A DNA stretch of 64,000 nucleotides from Albibacterium profundi (lineage in GTDB: Bacteria; Bacteroidota; Bacteroidia; Sphingobacteriales; Sphingobacteriaceae), in NCBI RefSeq assembly GCF_042159835.1, contig NZ_JBBVGT010000001.1, positions 124,001 through 188,000 on the forward strand, in the 5' to 3' direction. The notes under the pieces are model-generated. The model was not told the DNA's origin and searched no databases. It saw only the letters and a list, made by a program, of their open reading frames with translations. The first letter of the stretch is position 1. Every line of letters begins with the position of its first letter. Positions 42,900 to 51,391 of the stretch are shown here, in pieces. The translations under genes were made by a program, and so were the position numbers.

Positions 42900-43751
42900 T
42901 TAAGGCGTGTTTTGACGAACATAAACATCTTGTTGCGGGAACGGAATTTCAATTCCTGCACTATCAAGAGCCTCCTTACAATCAATAATCAATTGCTCAT
43001 TCATGGTCCAAAAGTGCTCGTTAGACGTTGTTGCCCTAATCGATAAATTTATCGCGCTATCGCCAAGACTTGTTACGACTACTTGAGGCGCGGGATCTTT
43101 AAAAGCATATTCATTTTTACTTATTACCTCCAATAAAATATCCTTTGCCTGTCCCAAATTAGCACTGTAGGAAACACCAATATCAAACCACGTTCTGCGT
43201 GTCCCTAAGTTCGTATAATTGGTTATACTGCTGTTAGACAGCTCGCCATTTGGGACGACAACCAATTGGTTTTGAGGCGTAGTAAGTTTGGTATTAAAAA
43301 TATCGATTTCTTGCACGGTTCCAGATACACCCGAATCAGCGGAAATATAATCACCTATCTTAAAAGGCTTGAGCAACAAAATGAGTACCCCTCCAGCAAA
43401 GTTCGCCAGCGATCCTTGTAGAGCCAGCCCCACAGCTAAACCCGCTGCACCGATTATGGCTACAAACGCAGAAGTTTGCACGCCAAGCTGTGTCACCACG
43501 ATAATAAATAATAATATATTTAACCCCCACTTAATCAAATTTAAAAGAAAACGCTGGAGAGAAATTTCCATATGTCGTTTCTCAAAGGTTTTTGCGGCAA
43601 CTCGATTAATAAACTTGATAATCCAAGCACCTATTATATATATTAGCAATGCAGAAATAATTGCGGTGATAATCCGTGGAGCCCAGGAAATTGCAGAAGA
43701 TAAAAAATCGTTCCAATGTTGTTCCATGCCATTTAGTTTTAAATTGTCCAT
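42900..43751 (-). CDS. Small-conductance mechanosensitive channel, MscS family
   Basis: A 283-residue MscS-type channel. Three N-terminal helices end in the pore helix AAGLAVGLALQGSLANFAGG, followed by the beta domain (GDYISADSGVSGTVQEIDIF) and the C-terminal alpha/beta domain with IEIPFPQQDVYV. It releases solutes on hypoosmotic shock. It is divergent from a universal stress protein gene and close to a BCCT transporter, consistent with osmotic adaptation. Confidence 0.93.
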   Translation of the reverse strand: MDNLKLNGMEQHWNDFLSSAISWAPRIITAIISALLIYIIGAWIIKFINRVAAKTFEKRHMEISLQRFLLNLIKWGLNILLFIIVVTQLGVQTSAFVAIIGAAGLAVGLALQGSLANFAGGVLILLLKPFKIGDYISADSGVSGTVQEIDIFNTKLTTPQNQLVVVPNGELSNSSITNYTNLGTRRTWFDIGVSYSANLGQAKDILLEVISKNEYAFKDPAPQVVVTSLGDSAINLSIRATTSNEHFWTMNEQLIIDCKEALDSAGIEIPFPQQDVYVRQNTP

Positions 43752-44121
43752 TGTTTTGAGTTGTTTAAATCAAGAAATATCTATCTTTATCAATATATAA
43801 AAGCGCCAGCCACGATGCGCTTTCTTTAGTCCGGCACACGATTTACGGAAAGATTTATAGAAAAAACCGTAAAAAAACCGAGCTATTTCTAATATAATAA
43901 AAGAATATTTATCTACAACTTTTAAAGTTGAATAAACTTTAGTTTCACAAATCCATTCACTATTTTACAATAGTAGATGACTGAATTAACTTTTGGCAAA
44001 CGGTTTCGTCTCTTTTTTTGGTTTATGGTTTATTACTTGTCAATTCCGTTGAGCCTTTGTATTTTTGTCAGAATCGTAAAATACCAGCAATATAGCTTTT
44101 AAAAAAACAAGAGAATAAGAT
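43752..44121. other. Divergent intergenic region between MscS and Usp genes
   Basis: A 370-bp gene-free stretch. It holds the hairpin AAAGCGC/GCGCTTT (43800-43806 with 43817-43823), followed on the minus strand by TTATATA, and a second, TTTACGG/CCGTAAA (43842-43848 with 43867-43873). The Usp promoter is listed separately. No consensus -7 box was found for the channel gene. Confidence 0.55.
44037..44067 (+). promoter_or_regulatory. Promoter of the second universal stress protein gene
   Basis: TTG at 44037-44039, a 20-nt spacer and TATTTTTG at 44060-44067, an exact TAnnTTTG. The start would be near 44074, 48 nt before the ATG. Confidence 0.7.
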
Positions 44122-44967
44122 ATGAATCAGACTATTTTGTCACTCACAGACTTTTCCAACAATTCGCTCATAGCTACACGTTATAGTCTAGAGTTAGCTC
44201 GTAAAATGCAGGCTCGTGTCCATATTCTCCATGCTTATCAACCGTTTACCTCTGCTTTCCAGAGTTCCTCGGCCAACCAGAAAGATGAGCAACAAGCTAA
44301 AATTAATGCAGAAAAAGAGTTATCCGAATTTATAGATAAGTTGGGAACGAACTTGAACATACCAGTAACATCAAGTGTCACCCGAAATAACCTCGTCGAG
44401 GCGGTCAATCATTACATCCAAAAAGAAAATATATGTCTAGTCGTTATGGGGGCTCATGGAGTCTCTGGAGCTCGACTGGATTTACTAGGCAATAACACTT
44501 ACGACGTTGCTAGGGACGTGTCACGTCCTTTATTGATTGTCCCGGAGCAAACCAGCTCTTTTAAGCTGGAAAATATCGTCTTCTTTACTGACTATCAACA
44601 GGGCGATATCAAGAGCCTCAAAAGCTTTGACGAGTTGTTTGGTGGAGTACTTGCCTCTTGTACACTTGTTCATATACATGAAGGAAAGGATACGCCAACG
44701 GATGACGATCTGTTGACTCTAACACAATGGAGGACTACGTTGGAAAAAGAAGTGGGAATAAATAGTTTGTCTGCGGAAATAATGCACGTTCCTGAAAACA
44801 TAGAATCTATTAATCAGATTTCGAGCCGTCTGAAGGCCGATATGATATTGATTACCCTAATCGACTCTCGTCCTTTTTTTGAAAAGCTTCTGCATAAAAG
44901 CCTGGCGAAAGCGATTATTCTCAATGCCCAGACTCCTGTTCTGCTCACTTCAGAAGACACAGAATGA
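44122..44967 (+). CDS. Two-domain universal stress protein (second copy)
   Basis: A 281-residue tandem Usp protein. Domain 1 begins ILSLTDFSNNSLIATRYSLE and carries the nucleotide loop GAHGVSGARLDLLGNNT, ending RPLLIVPE; domain 2 starts near NIVFFTDYQQGD. It has the same architecture as the protein at 2894-3742 but differs clearly in sequence. It has its own promoter and is convergent with the BCCT gene, 14 nt between the stops. Confidence 0.87.
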   Translation: MNQTILSLTDFSNNSLIATRYSLELARKMQARVHILHAYQPFTSAFQSSSANQKDEQQAKINAEKELSEFIDKLGTNLNIPVTSSVTRNNLVEAVNHYIQKENICLVVMGAHGVSGARLDLLGNNTYDVARDVSRPLLIVPEQTSSFKLENIVFFTDYQQGDIKSLKSFDELFGGVLASCTLVHIHEGKDTPTDDDLLTLTQWRTTLEKEVGINSLSAEIMHVPENIESINQISSRLKADMILITLIDSRPFFEKLLHKSLAKAIILNAQTPVLLTSEDTE

Positions 44968-44981
44968 CATTCCGCTCCTCC

Positions 44982-46997
44982 TTACCTTAACCTTTGGTGA
45001 GCATCCCTGCTAATAAACATTCTGTTACGCTCTTCGGAAACCATTTCGAGGAATCGTTCATAGTGTTTCAACACATCGGATATCAATTCTTTTTTTGTAA
45101 AAAGCTGAACATCGTATCCTTCTCGATCATCCCCAAAATAAGACTCTGGAAAAAAAACGTGGCGTTCCTCTATATCAGGCAGATTGTCTTCATCAAGTAA
45201 ATAGTTTGCTATTATTCTTGATTCATTTTTTATACCGTAGACAAAGTTGTTCACAATATCATATGGAACTTCAATCTCCACCCTGTGTGGATTCTCCTTA
45301 AAGTTCACCATGGCTTCAATATTATTTTCAGCAAGCTCTTTCTGCAGCTCAGAAAATGCATCTTTTACTATCGTGTCTATAAATTTATCAATAGATTCCT
45401 TATCATTGAATGAGATGATCTGCTTCAAGCGTTCCTTCCACGAATCACCAGACCAAGGAACGGTTGTTTCCGAAAAAGCCCGTTCATAATAATCCCTATC
45501 AATGGAAAGAGCTTTAACCAAACTAACGATAAACAGCAACATAATAACAGAGAACGGCAAAGCTGTTATCAACGTCATGCTCTGTAAAGCATTAAGTCCC
45601 CCTGCATTCAGCAGCATCAGTGCAAGCGTGGCAAGCAAAATACCCCATCCAATCGTTTGCCACTTAGGCGAAATTCTGGCATTTTTTGTAGCAATACTGT
45701 TCATTACGAACATACCAGAATCAGCAGAAGTGACAAAAAACACGATGATGATTGCAATAACCAAAAAACTTACCATTTCGGTTAAAGGCAAGTATTCCAA
45801 AAAACGAAACATCAAGGCATCCGGACTGGTAGCGAGCTGACTCAACGCCCCATTGGCAACGTTCAGGTCGAACCATATCGCGCTATTCCCGAAAACAGAC
45901 ATCCAGATAAAGTTAAATAAGGTCGGTATGATTAAAACTGCCGCTACGAACTCTCGTATTGTCCGTCCTTTAGAGATCTTAGCAATAAATAACCCCACAT
46001 AAGGTGACCAAGAAATCCACCACGCCCAATATAGTATCGTCCAGTCGTAAAACCAAGATTGTGTATTCGAGTCGTACACATGGGTATTAAACGTGAGACT
46101 GAAAAACTCATTGATATATATCCCGATGCCCTCCGTGAAGCTTCCTATCAAATAAACGGTGGGCCCCAGAACTAAGACAAATAACAAAAGCACAACAACC
46201 CCTACGATATTTATACCACTTAGAACCTTTACCCCTTTATCCACTCCACTCACAGCCGATATAATAGAAAGTGATACCAATACCACGACAATCACTACCT
46301 GATAAATAAAATTGCTATCGGGTAGAACACCCAGTGTTTCCAGCCCAGAGTTGACCTGAACAACACCAAAACCCAACGTTGTCGTAATACCAAAAAATGT
46401 ACTACAAAGAGCGAAAACATCGATAGTATTACCCCAGGTTCCTTTGATCTTATCTTTCAGCAAAGGATAAAAACAGCTCCGTAAAGAAAGTGGCAACCGG
46501 TATCGGTATGCAAAATATGCCAGAGACAGCCCTACAACACCATAGATTGCCCAAGCATGAATTCCCCAGTGGAAAAAAGTATACAGCTGTGCATCTTTGG
46601 CACGCTGGGTAGCCGTATTGCCAGAAAACACTTCATTGGAATAATGCTGCATGGGTTCGGCGACACTAAAATACATCAGTCCAATACCCATCCCCGCAGC
46701 AAATAGCATGGATATCCATGAAAAAAAAGAGTAATCAGGCCTACTATTATTTTTCCCTAATCGGATATTGCCGTATCTGCTGAACATAAGATAGATCAAA
46801 AACAGAACAAAGATCGTTACAGACCAGACATACACATAATTTAGATTCACGAAGATGAAGTCTTTGATGATATTGAGAAGACTCTCTGTGAATTGAGGAA
46901 AAATAGCAGACAACAAACAAATGCCCAAAATGAAAATCAAACTGGGAATTACAACTGCTCCGCTTAACGTGGTTCTTACCCTTGAAAATTTTATCAT
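44982..46997 (-). CDS. BCCT-family betaine/choline/carnitine transporter
   Basis: A 671-residue BCCT transporter with 12 membrane segments. The signature is ILYWAWWISWSPYVGLFIAK in helix 8; AAGMGIGLMYFSVAEPMQHY is the helix 3 glycine stretch, lacking one Gly of the sodium-dependent G-M-G-I-G variants only in detail. A long hydrophilic C-terminal tail of about 150 residues (from WKERLKQIISFNDKE) resembles BetT-type regulatory tails. It takes up compatible solutes or choline. No betaine synthesis genes are nearby. Confidence 0.93.
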   Translation of the reverse strand: MIKFSRVRTTLSGAVVIPSLIFILGICLLSAIFPQFTESLLNIIKDFIFVNLNYVYVWSVTIFVLFLIYLMFSRYGNIRLGKNNSRPDYSFFSWISMLFAAGMGIGLMYFSVAEPMQHYSNEVFSGNTATQRAKDAQLYTFFHWGIHAWAIYGVVGLSLAYFAYRYRLPLSLRSCFYPLLKDKIKGTWGNTIDVFALCSTFFGITTTLGFGVVQVNSGLETLGVLPDSNFIYQVVIVVVLVSLSIISAVSGVDKGVKVLSGINIVGVVVLLLFVLVLGPTVYLIGSFTEGIGIYINEFFSLTFNTHVYDSNTQSWFYDWTILYWAWWISWSPYVGLFIAKISKGRTIREFVAAVLIIPTLFNFIWMSVFGNSAIWFDLNVANGALSQLATSPDALMFRFLEYLPLTEMVSFLVIAIIIVFFVTSADSGMFVMNSIATKNARISPKWQTIGWGILLATLALMLLNAGGLNALQSMTLITALPFSVIMLLFIVSLVKALSIDRDYYERAFSETTVPWSGDSWKERLKQIISFNDKESIDKFIDTIVKDAFSELQKELAENNIEAMVNFKENPHRVEIEVPYDIVNNFVYGIKNESRIIANYLLDEDNLPDIEERHVFFPESYFGDDREGYDVQLFTKKELISDVLKHYERFLEMVSEERNRMFISRDAHQRLR

Positions 46998-47513
46998 GTT
47001 TTCTTAATTGTCTCTTCCGCAGCCAAAAATTGTCGGAAACATCCTCAAAATAAAATTAAAACGAAAAAGTCTAAAACGTGTTTTCCAAACCAATTACGCA
47101 TAGATCCCAAATTAATAAAATAGTATAAATTTACATAGAACAGATAACGATTTCTTTATAGCGTTATCGGGAGCAATGGTTTCACAATTGATAAAGCGTT
47201 CATTTCTCGAACTTACACCAGATTAAGCAATGTCGACCCTTAATAAGTGCGCAAAATCAACGCGACCACAATGAAAAACAAAAATCACCTTCGGGTACCT
47301 TGGTAAGACCCTTGTAAACGGTATTTAGCAATTAATTATCTATTAATTCCCTGTTGCTCTCGTATAAATCGACGAAAATAGGGATATATTAGCAAATAAT
47401 TCAGTAAAAATTCACCTATGAATCCGAACAAGGTCTTGAGAGAATTTAAATAAAATAAATAACTAGCTTAGACCGAACATCAGCTGTAACAAATCTTGCT
47501 TTGCTCGCTCTAA
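46998..47513. other. Divergent intergenic region between BCCT and ECF sigma genes
   Basis: A 516-bp gene-free stretch, the longest in the window. It has one clear inverted repeat, GATAACG/CGTTATC (47143-47149 with 47162-47168), but no exact TAnnTTTG box on either strand and no ORF of note. The spacing and size leave room for regulation by the ECF factor itself, whose promoter motif is unknown here. Confidence 0.5.
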
Positions 47514-48020
47514 ATGGAAAGAATGGATAATAAGGAAGCACTATTTCAGGAATTGTTCGAAAAAAATTCGGAAAGGATTTTCCATTTATGCTATGGGTAT
47601 ACCGGAAGTAGTGATCTGGCTAATGACTTGATGCAGGAGACATTTATCAAGGTATGGCAAAATCTGGATAACTTCAGAAACCAATCGCAGATATCCACCT
47701 GGATATATCGGATCGCCATTAATACCTGTTTGTCTCACCTCCGTGTTGAAAAGAAAAAAATAGCTGATGAGCTGAACGAACATATTATCCAAACGGTTGC
47801 AGATACGGTTTCTGAAAAAGAAGAACAGGTGGAACAGCTCTACAAATGTATCGCTCAGCTGGAAGAGAATGAAAGAATTATTATAACAATGGTGCTAGAC
47901 GAAGTGCCTTATCCTGAAATAGCTGAAATTTCAGGCATATCTGAAGGGAACTTGCGTGTTAAGATACATCGTATCAAAGCGAAATTAACACATTTATATA
48001 ATCGATATGAAAGATTTTGA
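47514..48020 (+). CDS. ECF-type RNA polymerase sigma factor
   Basis: A 168-residue sigma-70 family ECF factor. Region 2 reads NDLMQETFIKVWQNLDNF and STWIYRIAINTCLSHLR, and region 4 ILDEVPYPEIAEISGISEGNLRVKIHRIK (key part YPEIAEISGISEGNLRV). It overlaps the next gene by 14 nt, which is the usual position of an anti-sigma factor. A second Met three codons in is possible as the start. Confidence 0.92.
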   Translation: MERMDNKEALFQELFEKNSERIFHLCYGYTGSSDLANDLMQETFIKVWQNLDNFRNQSQISTWIYRIAINTCLSHLRVEKKKIADELNEHIIQTVADTVSEKEEQVEQLYKCIAQLEENERIIITMVLDEVPYPEIAEISGISEGNLRVKIHRIKAKLTHLYNRYERF

Positions 48021-48594
48021 TGAGATAAAGAAGCTGTGGAAAGTACAGCCAACCGAGCCGATTCATATTGAACGTGTTTGCAAGAAAATTGCACAACAGA
48101 AGCGCAAATATGAAATGCGCCTATTAATGCAAACAGTTATTGTCGCATTGGCGTTCGTGACGATTTTCACCATTTGGATCACGGCAACCTTTGTTACTTG
48201 GACCTCACATCTGGCTATGATTATTGTTATTGCTTGTCTGATATTTTACCTTCGGATTCAGATTAATGACTATCTGCGTATTAACAAATCGAGCTCACTC
48301 TTAAAGAAGCCCAAAGAATTCATACAGGATCTAAGAGATTATAAAAGATCTCGATCTAAATTGAATACAAAAACATATCAAACCTACGTAGTACTAATCA
48401 GCGTTGCGCTCGGCCTTTTCGCATTTGAGATGTATTATGTTCTCCCGTTCTGGGAGCTGATCATCTATGTTGCTGTTTCTATCTTGTGGGTAGTGCTTTG
48501 TCAATTTGTATTCATGAAGCACTATAATAACAGAGAATCGCAACGATTGCAGGAAATAATTGATAATTTAGAAAGAGTTTGCGAACAATTTTGA
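48007..48594 (+). CDS. Four-helix membrane protein coupled to the ECF sigma factor
   Basis: A 195-residue protein. The cytoplasmic N-terminus (FDEIKKLWKVQPTE, about 40 residues) precedes two helices (TVIVALAFVTIFTIWITATF and HLAMIIVIACLIFYL), a basic loop, and two more helices (VVLISVALGLFAFEMYYVL and LIIYVAVSILWVVLCQFVF). The gene order and overlap suggest an anti-sigma role, but the ZAS zinc motif (H-x3-C-x2-C) is absent. The function is inferred from position only. Confidence 0.7.
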   Translation: MKDFDEIKKLWKVQPTEPIHIERVCKKIAQQKRKYEMRLLMQTVIVALAFVTIFTIWITATFVTWTSHLAMIIVIACLIFYLRIQINDYLRINKSSSLLKKPKEFIQDLRDYKRSRSKLNTKTYQTYVVLISVALGLFAFEMYYVLPFWELIIYVAVSILWVVLCQFVFMKHYNNRESQRLQEIIDNLERVCEQF

Positions 48595-48604
48595 TAAAAC
48601 AATT

Positions 48605-48634
48605 TTGCAAATCCAATAATGGATTGTATATTTG
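48605..48634 (+). promoter_or_regulatory. Promoter of the SAM-riboswitch leader
   Basis: TTG at 48605-48607, a 19-nt spacer and TATATTTG at 48627-48634, an exact TAnnTTTG. Transcription would start near 48641, about 35 nt before the aptamer. Confidence 0.72.
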
Positions 48635-48676
48635 CCAAGTGCCTTGATAAAAGGACTTGATCATTACTCACGATGA

Positions 48677-48793
48677 GTCTTGATTTATAAAGAAGTGGCG
48701 AGAGACTGGCTCGATGAACCACTGGCAACCATCTGAACGGAAAAGGTGCCAATTCCTGTCCCGAATTAACGGGAAAATATAAATTAATAAGAC
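48677..48793 (+). ncRNA. SAM-I (S-box) riboswitch
   Basis: The aptamer core matches the S-box: AGTGGCGAGAGACTGGCTC, GATGAACCAC then TGGCAACC, and later GGTGCCAATTCCTG, as in other SAM-I riboswitches. P1 pairs GTCTT (48677-48681) with AAGAC (48789-48793), with further pairing of ATTTAT. It stands upstream of O-acetylhomoserine sulfhydrylase, metX and homoserine dehydrogenase, the expected targets. The P1 3' strand ends directly before an ATG at 48794. Confidence 0.92.
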
Positions 48794-48922
48794 ATGAAAA
48801 CAACGAACATTTCTTCCCAAAATTCGCCAAGTCATTACGCGCTTAGGCAACACCCTCTTACAGTCGGATGTACATACCGAATGTGCAGCTCATCTCAACC
48901 TACCCCAAACTGCTATTGTTAA
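48794..48922 (+). CDS. Cys-rich 42-codon leader ORF directly after the SAM riboswitch
   Basis: ATG at 48794 abuts the P1 helix and opens a 42-codon frame ending TGC TAT TGT TAA. The C-terminal part has four Cys in 17 residues (CTYRMCSSSQ, then PTPNCYC). A 6-bp stem CCCAAA/TTTGGG (48904-48909 with 48924-48929) encloses the last Cys codons and the stop. The product is not recognised. It could be a regulatory leader peptide whose start is masked or freed by SAM binding, or an unselected frame; coding status is unproven. Confidence 0.4.
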   Translation: MKTTNISSQNSPSHYALRQHPLTVGCTYRMCSSSQPTPNCYC

Positions 48923-49037
48923 ATTTGGGAAGCTCTAAGGGGCGCTATTCTATATATTCTACCATATGGAATAATCAGACACAAAACAATCTTATCATCA
49001 ATTTTTTAACATTATTTAGTAAAATTATTATACCATC

Positions 49038-50339
49038 ATGGCAACAAATTCATTGAAATTCGAAACTTTACAAGTGCATGCAGGACAGGAAGCAGATCCA
49101 ACTACCGGAGCGCGGGCGGTTCCTATTTACCAAACAACGTCTTTTGTATTTGACAGTGCGGAACATGGCGCTAACCTTTTCGCTTTAAAGGAATTCGGAA
49201 ATATATACACACGCATCATGAACCCGACCAGCGACGTATTCGAAAAACGTATTGCGGCGTTGGAAGGAGGCGTAGCGGCTCTAGCAGTTTCATCTGGAAT
49301 GGCAGCACAGCTTATCGCGATTACGAATATCGTCGAAAGCGGTGAAAATTTTGTCAGCAGCCCTAATCTTTATGGCGGAACTTATAATCAGTTTAAGGTT
49401 ACGTTTAAGCGTCTGGGTATTGAGGCACGTTTTGCAGAAAACGACGCTCCAGAGAGCTTTGAGAATCAAATAAATGAAAAAACGAAAGCTATTTTCATCG
49501 AAACTATTGGTAATCCTAGTTTTAACATTCCTGATTTTGAAAAAATAGCGGAAATAGCAAAAAAACATGATCTACCATTAATCGTAGACAATACCTTTGG
49601 GGCTGGCGGGTACCTCTTCCGACCTCTTGAGCATGGAGCAAATGTAGTTGTACATGCTGCTACGAAATGGATAGGTGGACAAGGTAGTAGTATCGGTGGT
49701 GTTATCGTTGATGGAGGGAATTACAATTGGGGAAATGGCAAATTTAAGCAGTTCAGCGAGCCTTCGGAAGGTTATCACGGTTTGGTATTCAGTGATGTAT
49801 TTGGAGTAGATAGCAGCTTAGGTAACATTCAATTTATCATAAGAGCGCGTGTAGAAGGTTTGCGCGACTTAGGGACGGCCTTGTCGCCTTTCAACTCTTT
49901 CTTATTTATTCAAGGCCTAGAAACCCTGTCACTTCGTGTTCAAAGACATGTGGATAATGCGTTAGCTTTAGCAAAATGGTTGGAGGAGCATCCGCAGGTT
50001 GAGGCAGTTAGTTATCCCGGTTTATCAAGTCATCCGTCGTATGCTAATGCTAAAAAATATCTTAAAAACGGATTTGGATCGGTGTTGAGCTTCGAGATTA
50101 AGGGTGGAAAAGAGAAAGCGACTGCATTTATCGATAATCTAGAACTTACCAGCCATTTGGCTAACGTTGGGGACACGAAAACCTTGATTATTCAGCCTTC
50201 GGCAACAACGCATCAACAATTGAGCGATGAAGCGCAATTGGCTGCAGGCGTTAAACCAAACTCCCTTCGTGTTTCTGTTGGAATAGAACATATTGACGAC
50301 ATCAAAGCCGACTTTGAAGGTGCATTTTCAAAAATATGA
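49038..50339 (+). CDS. metY: O-acetylhomoserine sulfhydrylase (aminocarboxypropyltransferase)
   Basis: A 433-residue Cys/Met-metabolism PLP enzyme. The PLP lysine is K210 in VHAATKWIGGQG, and the N-terminus FETLQVHAGQEADPTTGARA and the length fit O-acetylhomoserine sulfhydrylase rather than cystathionine gamma-synthase. It makes homocysteine from O-acetylhomoserine and sulfide. It heads the operon behind the SAM riboswitch and overlaps metX by 4 nt, which supplies its substrate. Confidence 0.94.
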   Translation: MATNSLKFETLQVHAGQEADPTTGARAVPIYQTTSFVFDSAEHGANLFALKEFGNIYTRIMNPTSDVFEKRIAALEGGVAALAVSSGMAAQLIAITNIVESGENFVSSPNLYGGTYNQFKVTFKRLGIEARFAENDAPESFENQINEKTKAIFIETIGNPSFNIPDFEKIAEIAKKHDLPLIVDNTFGAGGYLFRPLEHGANVVVHAATKWIGGQGSSIGGVIVDGGNYNWGNGKFKQFSEPSEGYHGLVFSDVFGVDSSLGNIQFIIRARVEGLRDLGTALSPFNSFLFIQGLETLSLRVQRHVDNALALAKWLEEHPQVEAVSYPGLSSHPSYANAKKYLKNGFGSVLSFEIKGGKEKATAFIDNLELTSHLANVGDTKTLIIQPSATTHQQLSDEAQLAAGVKPNSLRVSVGIEHIDDIKADFEGAFSKI

Positions 50340-51391
50340 AGACACACAAATTTCAATATAAAAAAACCTTTAAACTAGAGAGTGGTAAGCGACTTCCGAA
50401 TTTGGAGATCGCTTATACTACTTTCGGTACTCTGAATGCTCAAAAGGACAATATTGTGTGGGTATGTCATGCGCTGACTGCCAACGCTAATGTATTTGAG
50501 TGGTGGCCAGGCTTATTTGGCGACAAGGATTATTTTAATCCTGAAAAAGATTTTGTGATCTGCGCGAATATCATTGGCTCTCCTTACGGGACGACAAATC
50601 CGCTAAGTATCAATCCAAAAACAAATCAACCCTATTATCTATCGTTTCCTCAATTTTCAACACGTGATCTTGCCAGAGCACACGAATTGTTGGCCGACCA
50701 TTTGAAGATCGATAAGGTATCATTACTAATAGGTGGTTCCCTTGGCGGTCATCAGGCTCTGGAGTGGTCTATTTTACAGCCGGAACGGATTGAAAAGTTG
50801 ATCCTTCTTGCTACGAATGCACAGCATTCGCCATGGGGAATCGCATTTAATGAGAGTCAGCGACTGGCTATAGAAAGCGACCGCACATTTTATGCGAATA
50901 AGCCTAATGGAGGAGCTAAAGGGTTAAAAACAGCGCGATCAATAGCACTCCTATCCTACCGTACGTACGAAACTTATGGATTGACGCAGATGGAAGCGGA
51001 TAATGAACGTGTGGATGATTACCGTGCTTCATCGTACCAAAACTACCAAGGAGAAAAGCTGGTAAAGCGCTTTAATGCATATAGCTATTGGTTTTTGAGT
51101 AAGGCGATGGATGCTCACAATGTGGGTAGAGGGCGTAAAGGAATTATTGAAGCACTTCAGCTGATTAAGGCCAAGACCTTGGTTATTGGCATCCGAACAG
51201 ATGTACTCTTCCCACCGGAAGAGCAGAAGTTTATTGCAAACAATGTACCCTCAGCAGAATACGCGGAAATTGACTCCTTTTATGGGCATGACGGATTCTT
51301 GATTGAGACCAAAACACTGACGCAGATTATAGAGAAGTTTATTAGGAAAAATTATATTACATCAAAACACTCAGCAACGATTCACATTTAA
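50336..51391 (+). CDS. metX: Homoserine O-acetyltransferase
   Basis: A 351-residue alpha/beta-hydrolase-fold MetX. The nucleophile elbow is IGGSLGGHQALEW, the Asp/His partners fit TDVLFPPEEQ and YGHDGFLIE near the C-terminus, and CHALTANANVFEWW is the N-terminal oxyanion region. It acetylates homoserine with acetyl-CoA. MetX enzymes can use acetyl- or succinyl-CoA; acetyl is favoured because the neighbour is an O-acetylhomoserine sulfhydrylase. Its stop directly abuts the next start. Confidence 0.93.
   Translation: MKTHKFQYKKTFKLESGKRLPNLEIAYTTFGTLNAQKDNIVWVCHALTANANVFEWWPGLFGDKDYFNPEKDFVICANIIGSPYGTTNPLSINPKTNQPYYLSFPQFSTRDLARAHELLADHLKIDKVSLLIGGSLGGHQALEWSILQPERIEKLILLATNAQHSPWGIAFNESQRLAIESDRTFYANKPNGGAKGLKTARSIALLSYRTYETYGLTQMEADNERVDDYRASSYQNYQGEKLVKRFNAYSYWFLSKAMDAHNVGRGRKGIIEALQLIKAKTLVIGIRTDVLFPPEEQKFIANNVPSAEYAEIDSFYGHDGFLIETKTLTQIIEKFIRKNYITSKHSATIHI

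Larger units (their letters stand above)
48595..49037. other. Leader region of the methionine operon
   Basis: A 443-bp stretch without a conventional gene. It contains a promoter, the SAM-I aptamer and a 42-codon ORF, each listed separately, then about 115 nt before metY. No canonical stem with a T tract was found between the aptamer and the gene, so the mode of riboswitch control is not obvious. Confidence 0.7.

Noticed and set aside
43369..43800. A 143-codon plus-strand frame opposite the MscS gene
   Set aside because: Antisense to the conserved pore region, with no start context or neighbour supporting it.
45502..45840. A 112-codon plus-strand frame opposite the BCCT gene
   Set aside because: It is antisense to conserved BCCT membrane segments and has no recognisable features; a shadow frame.
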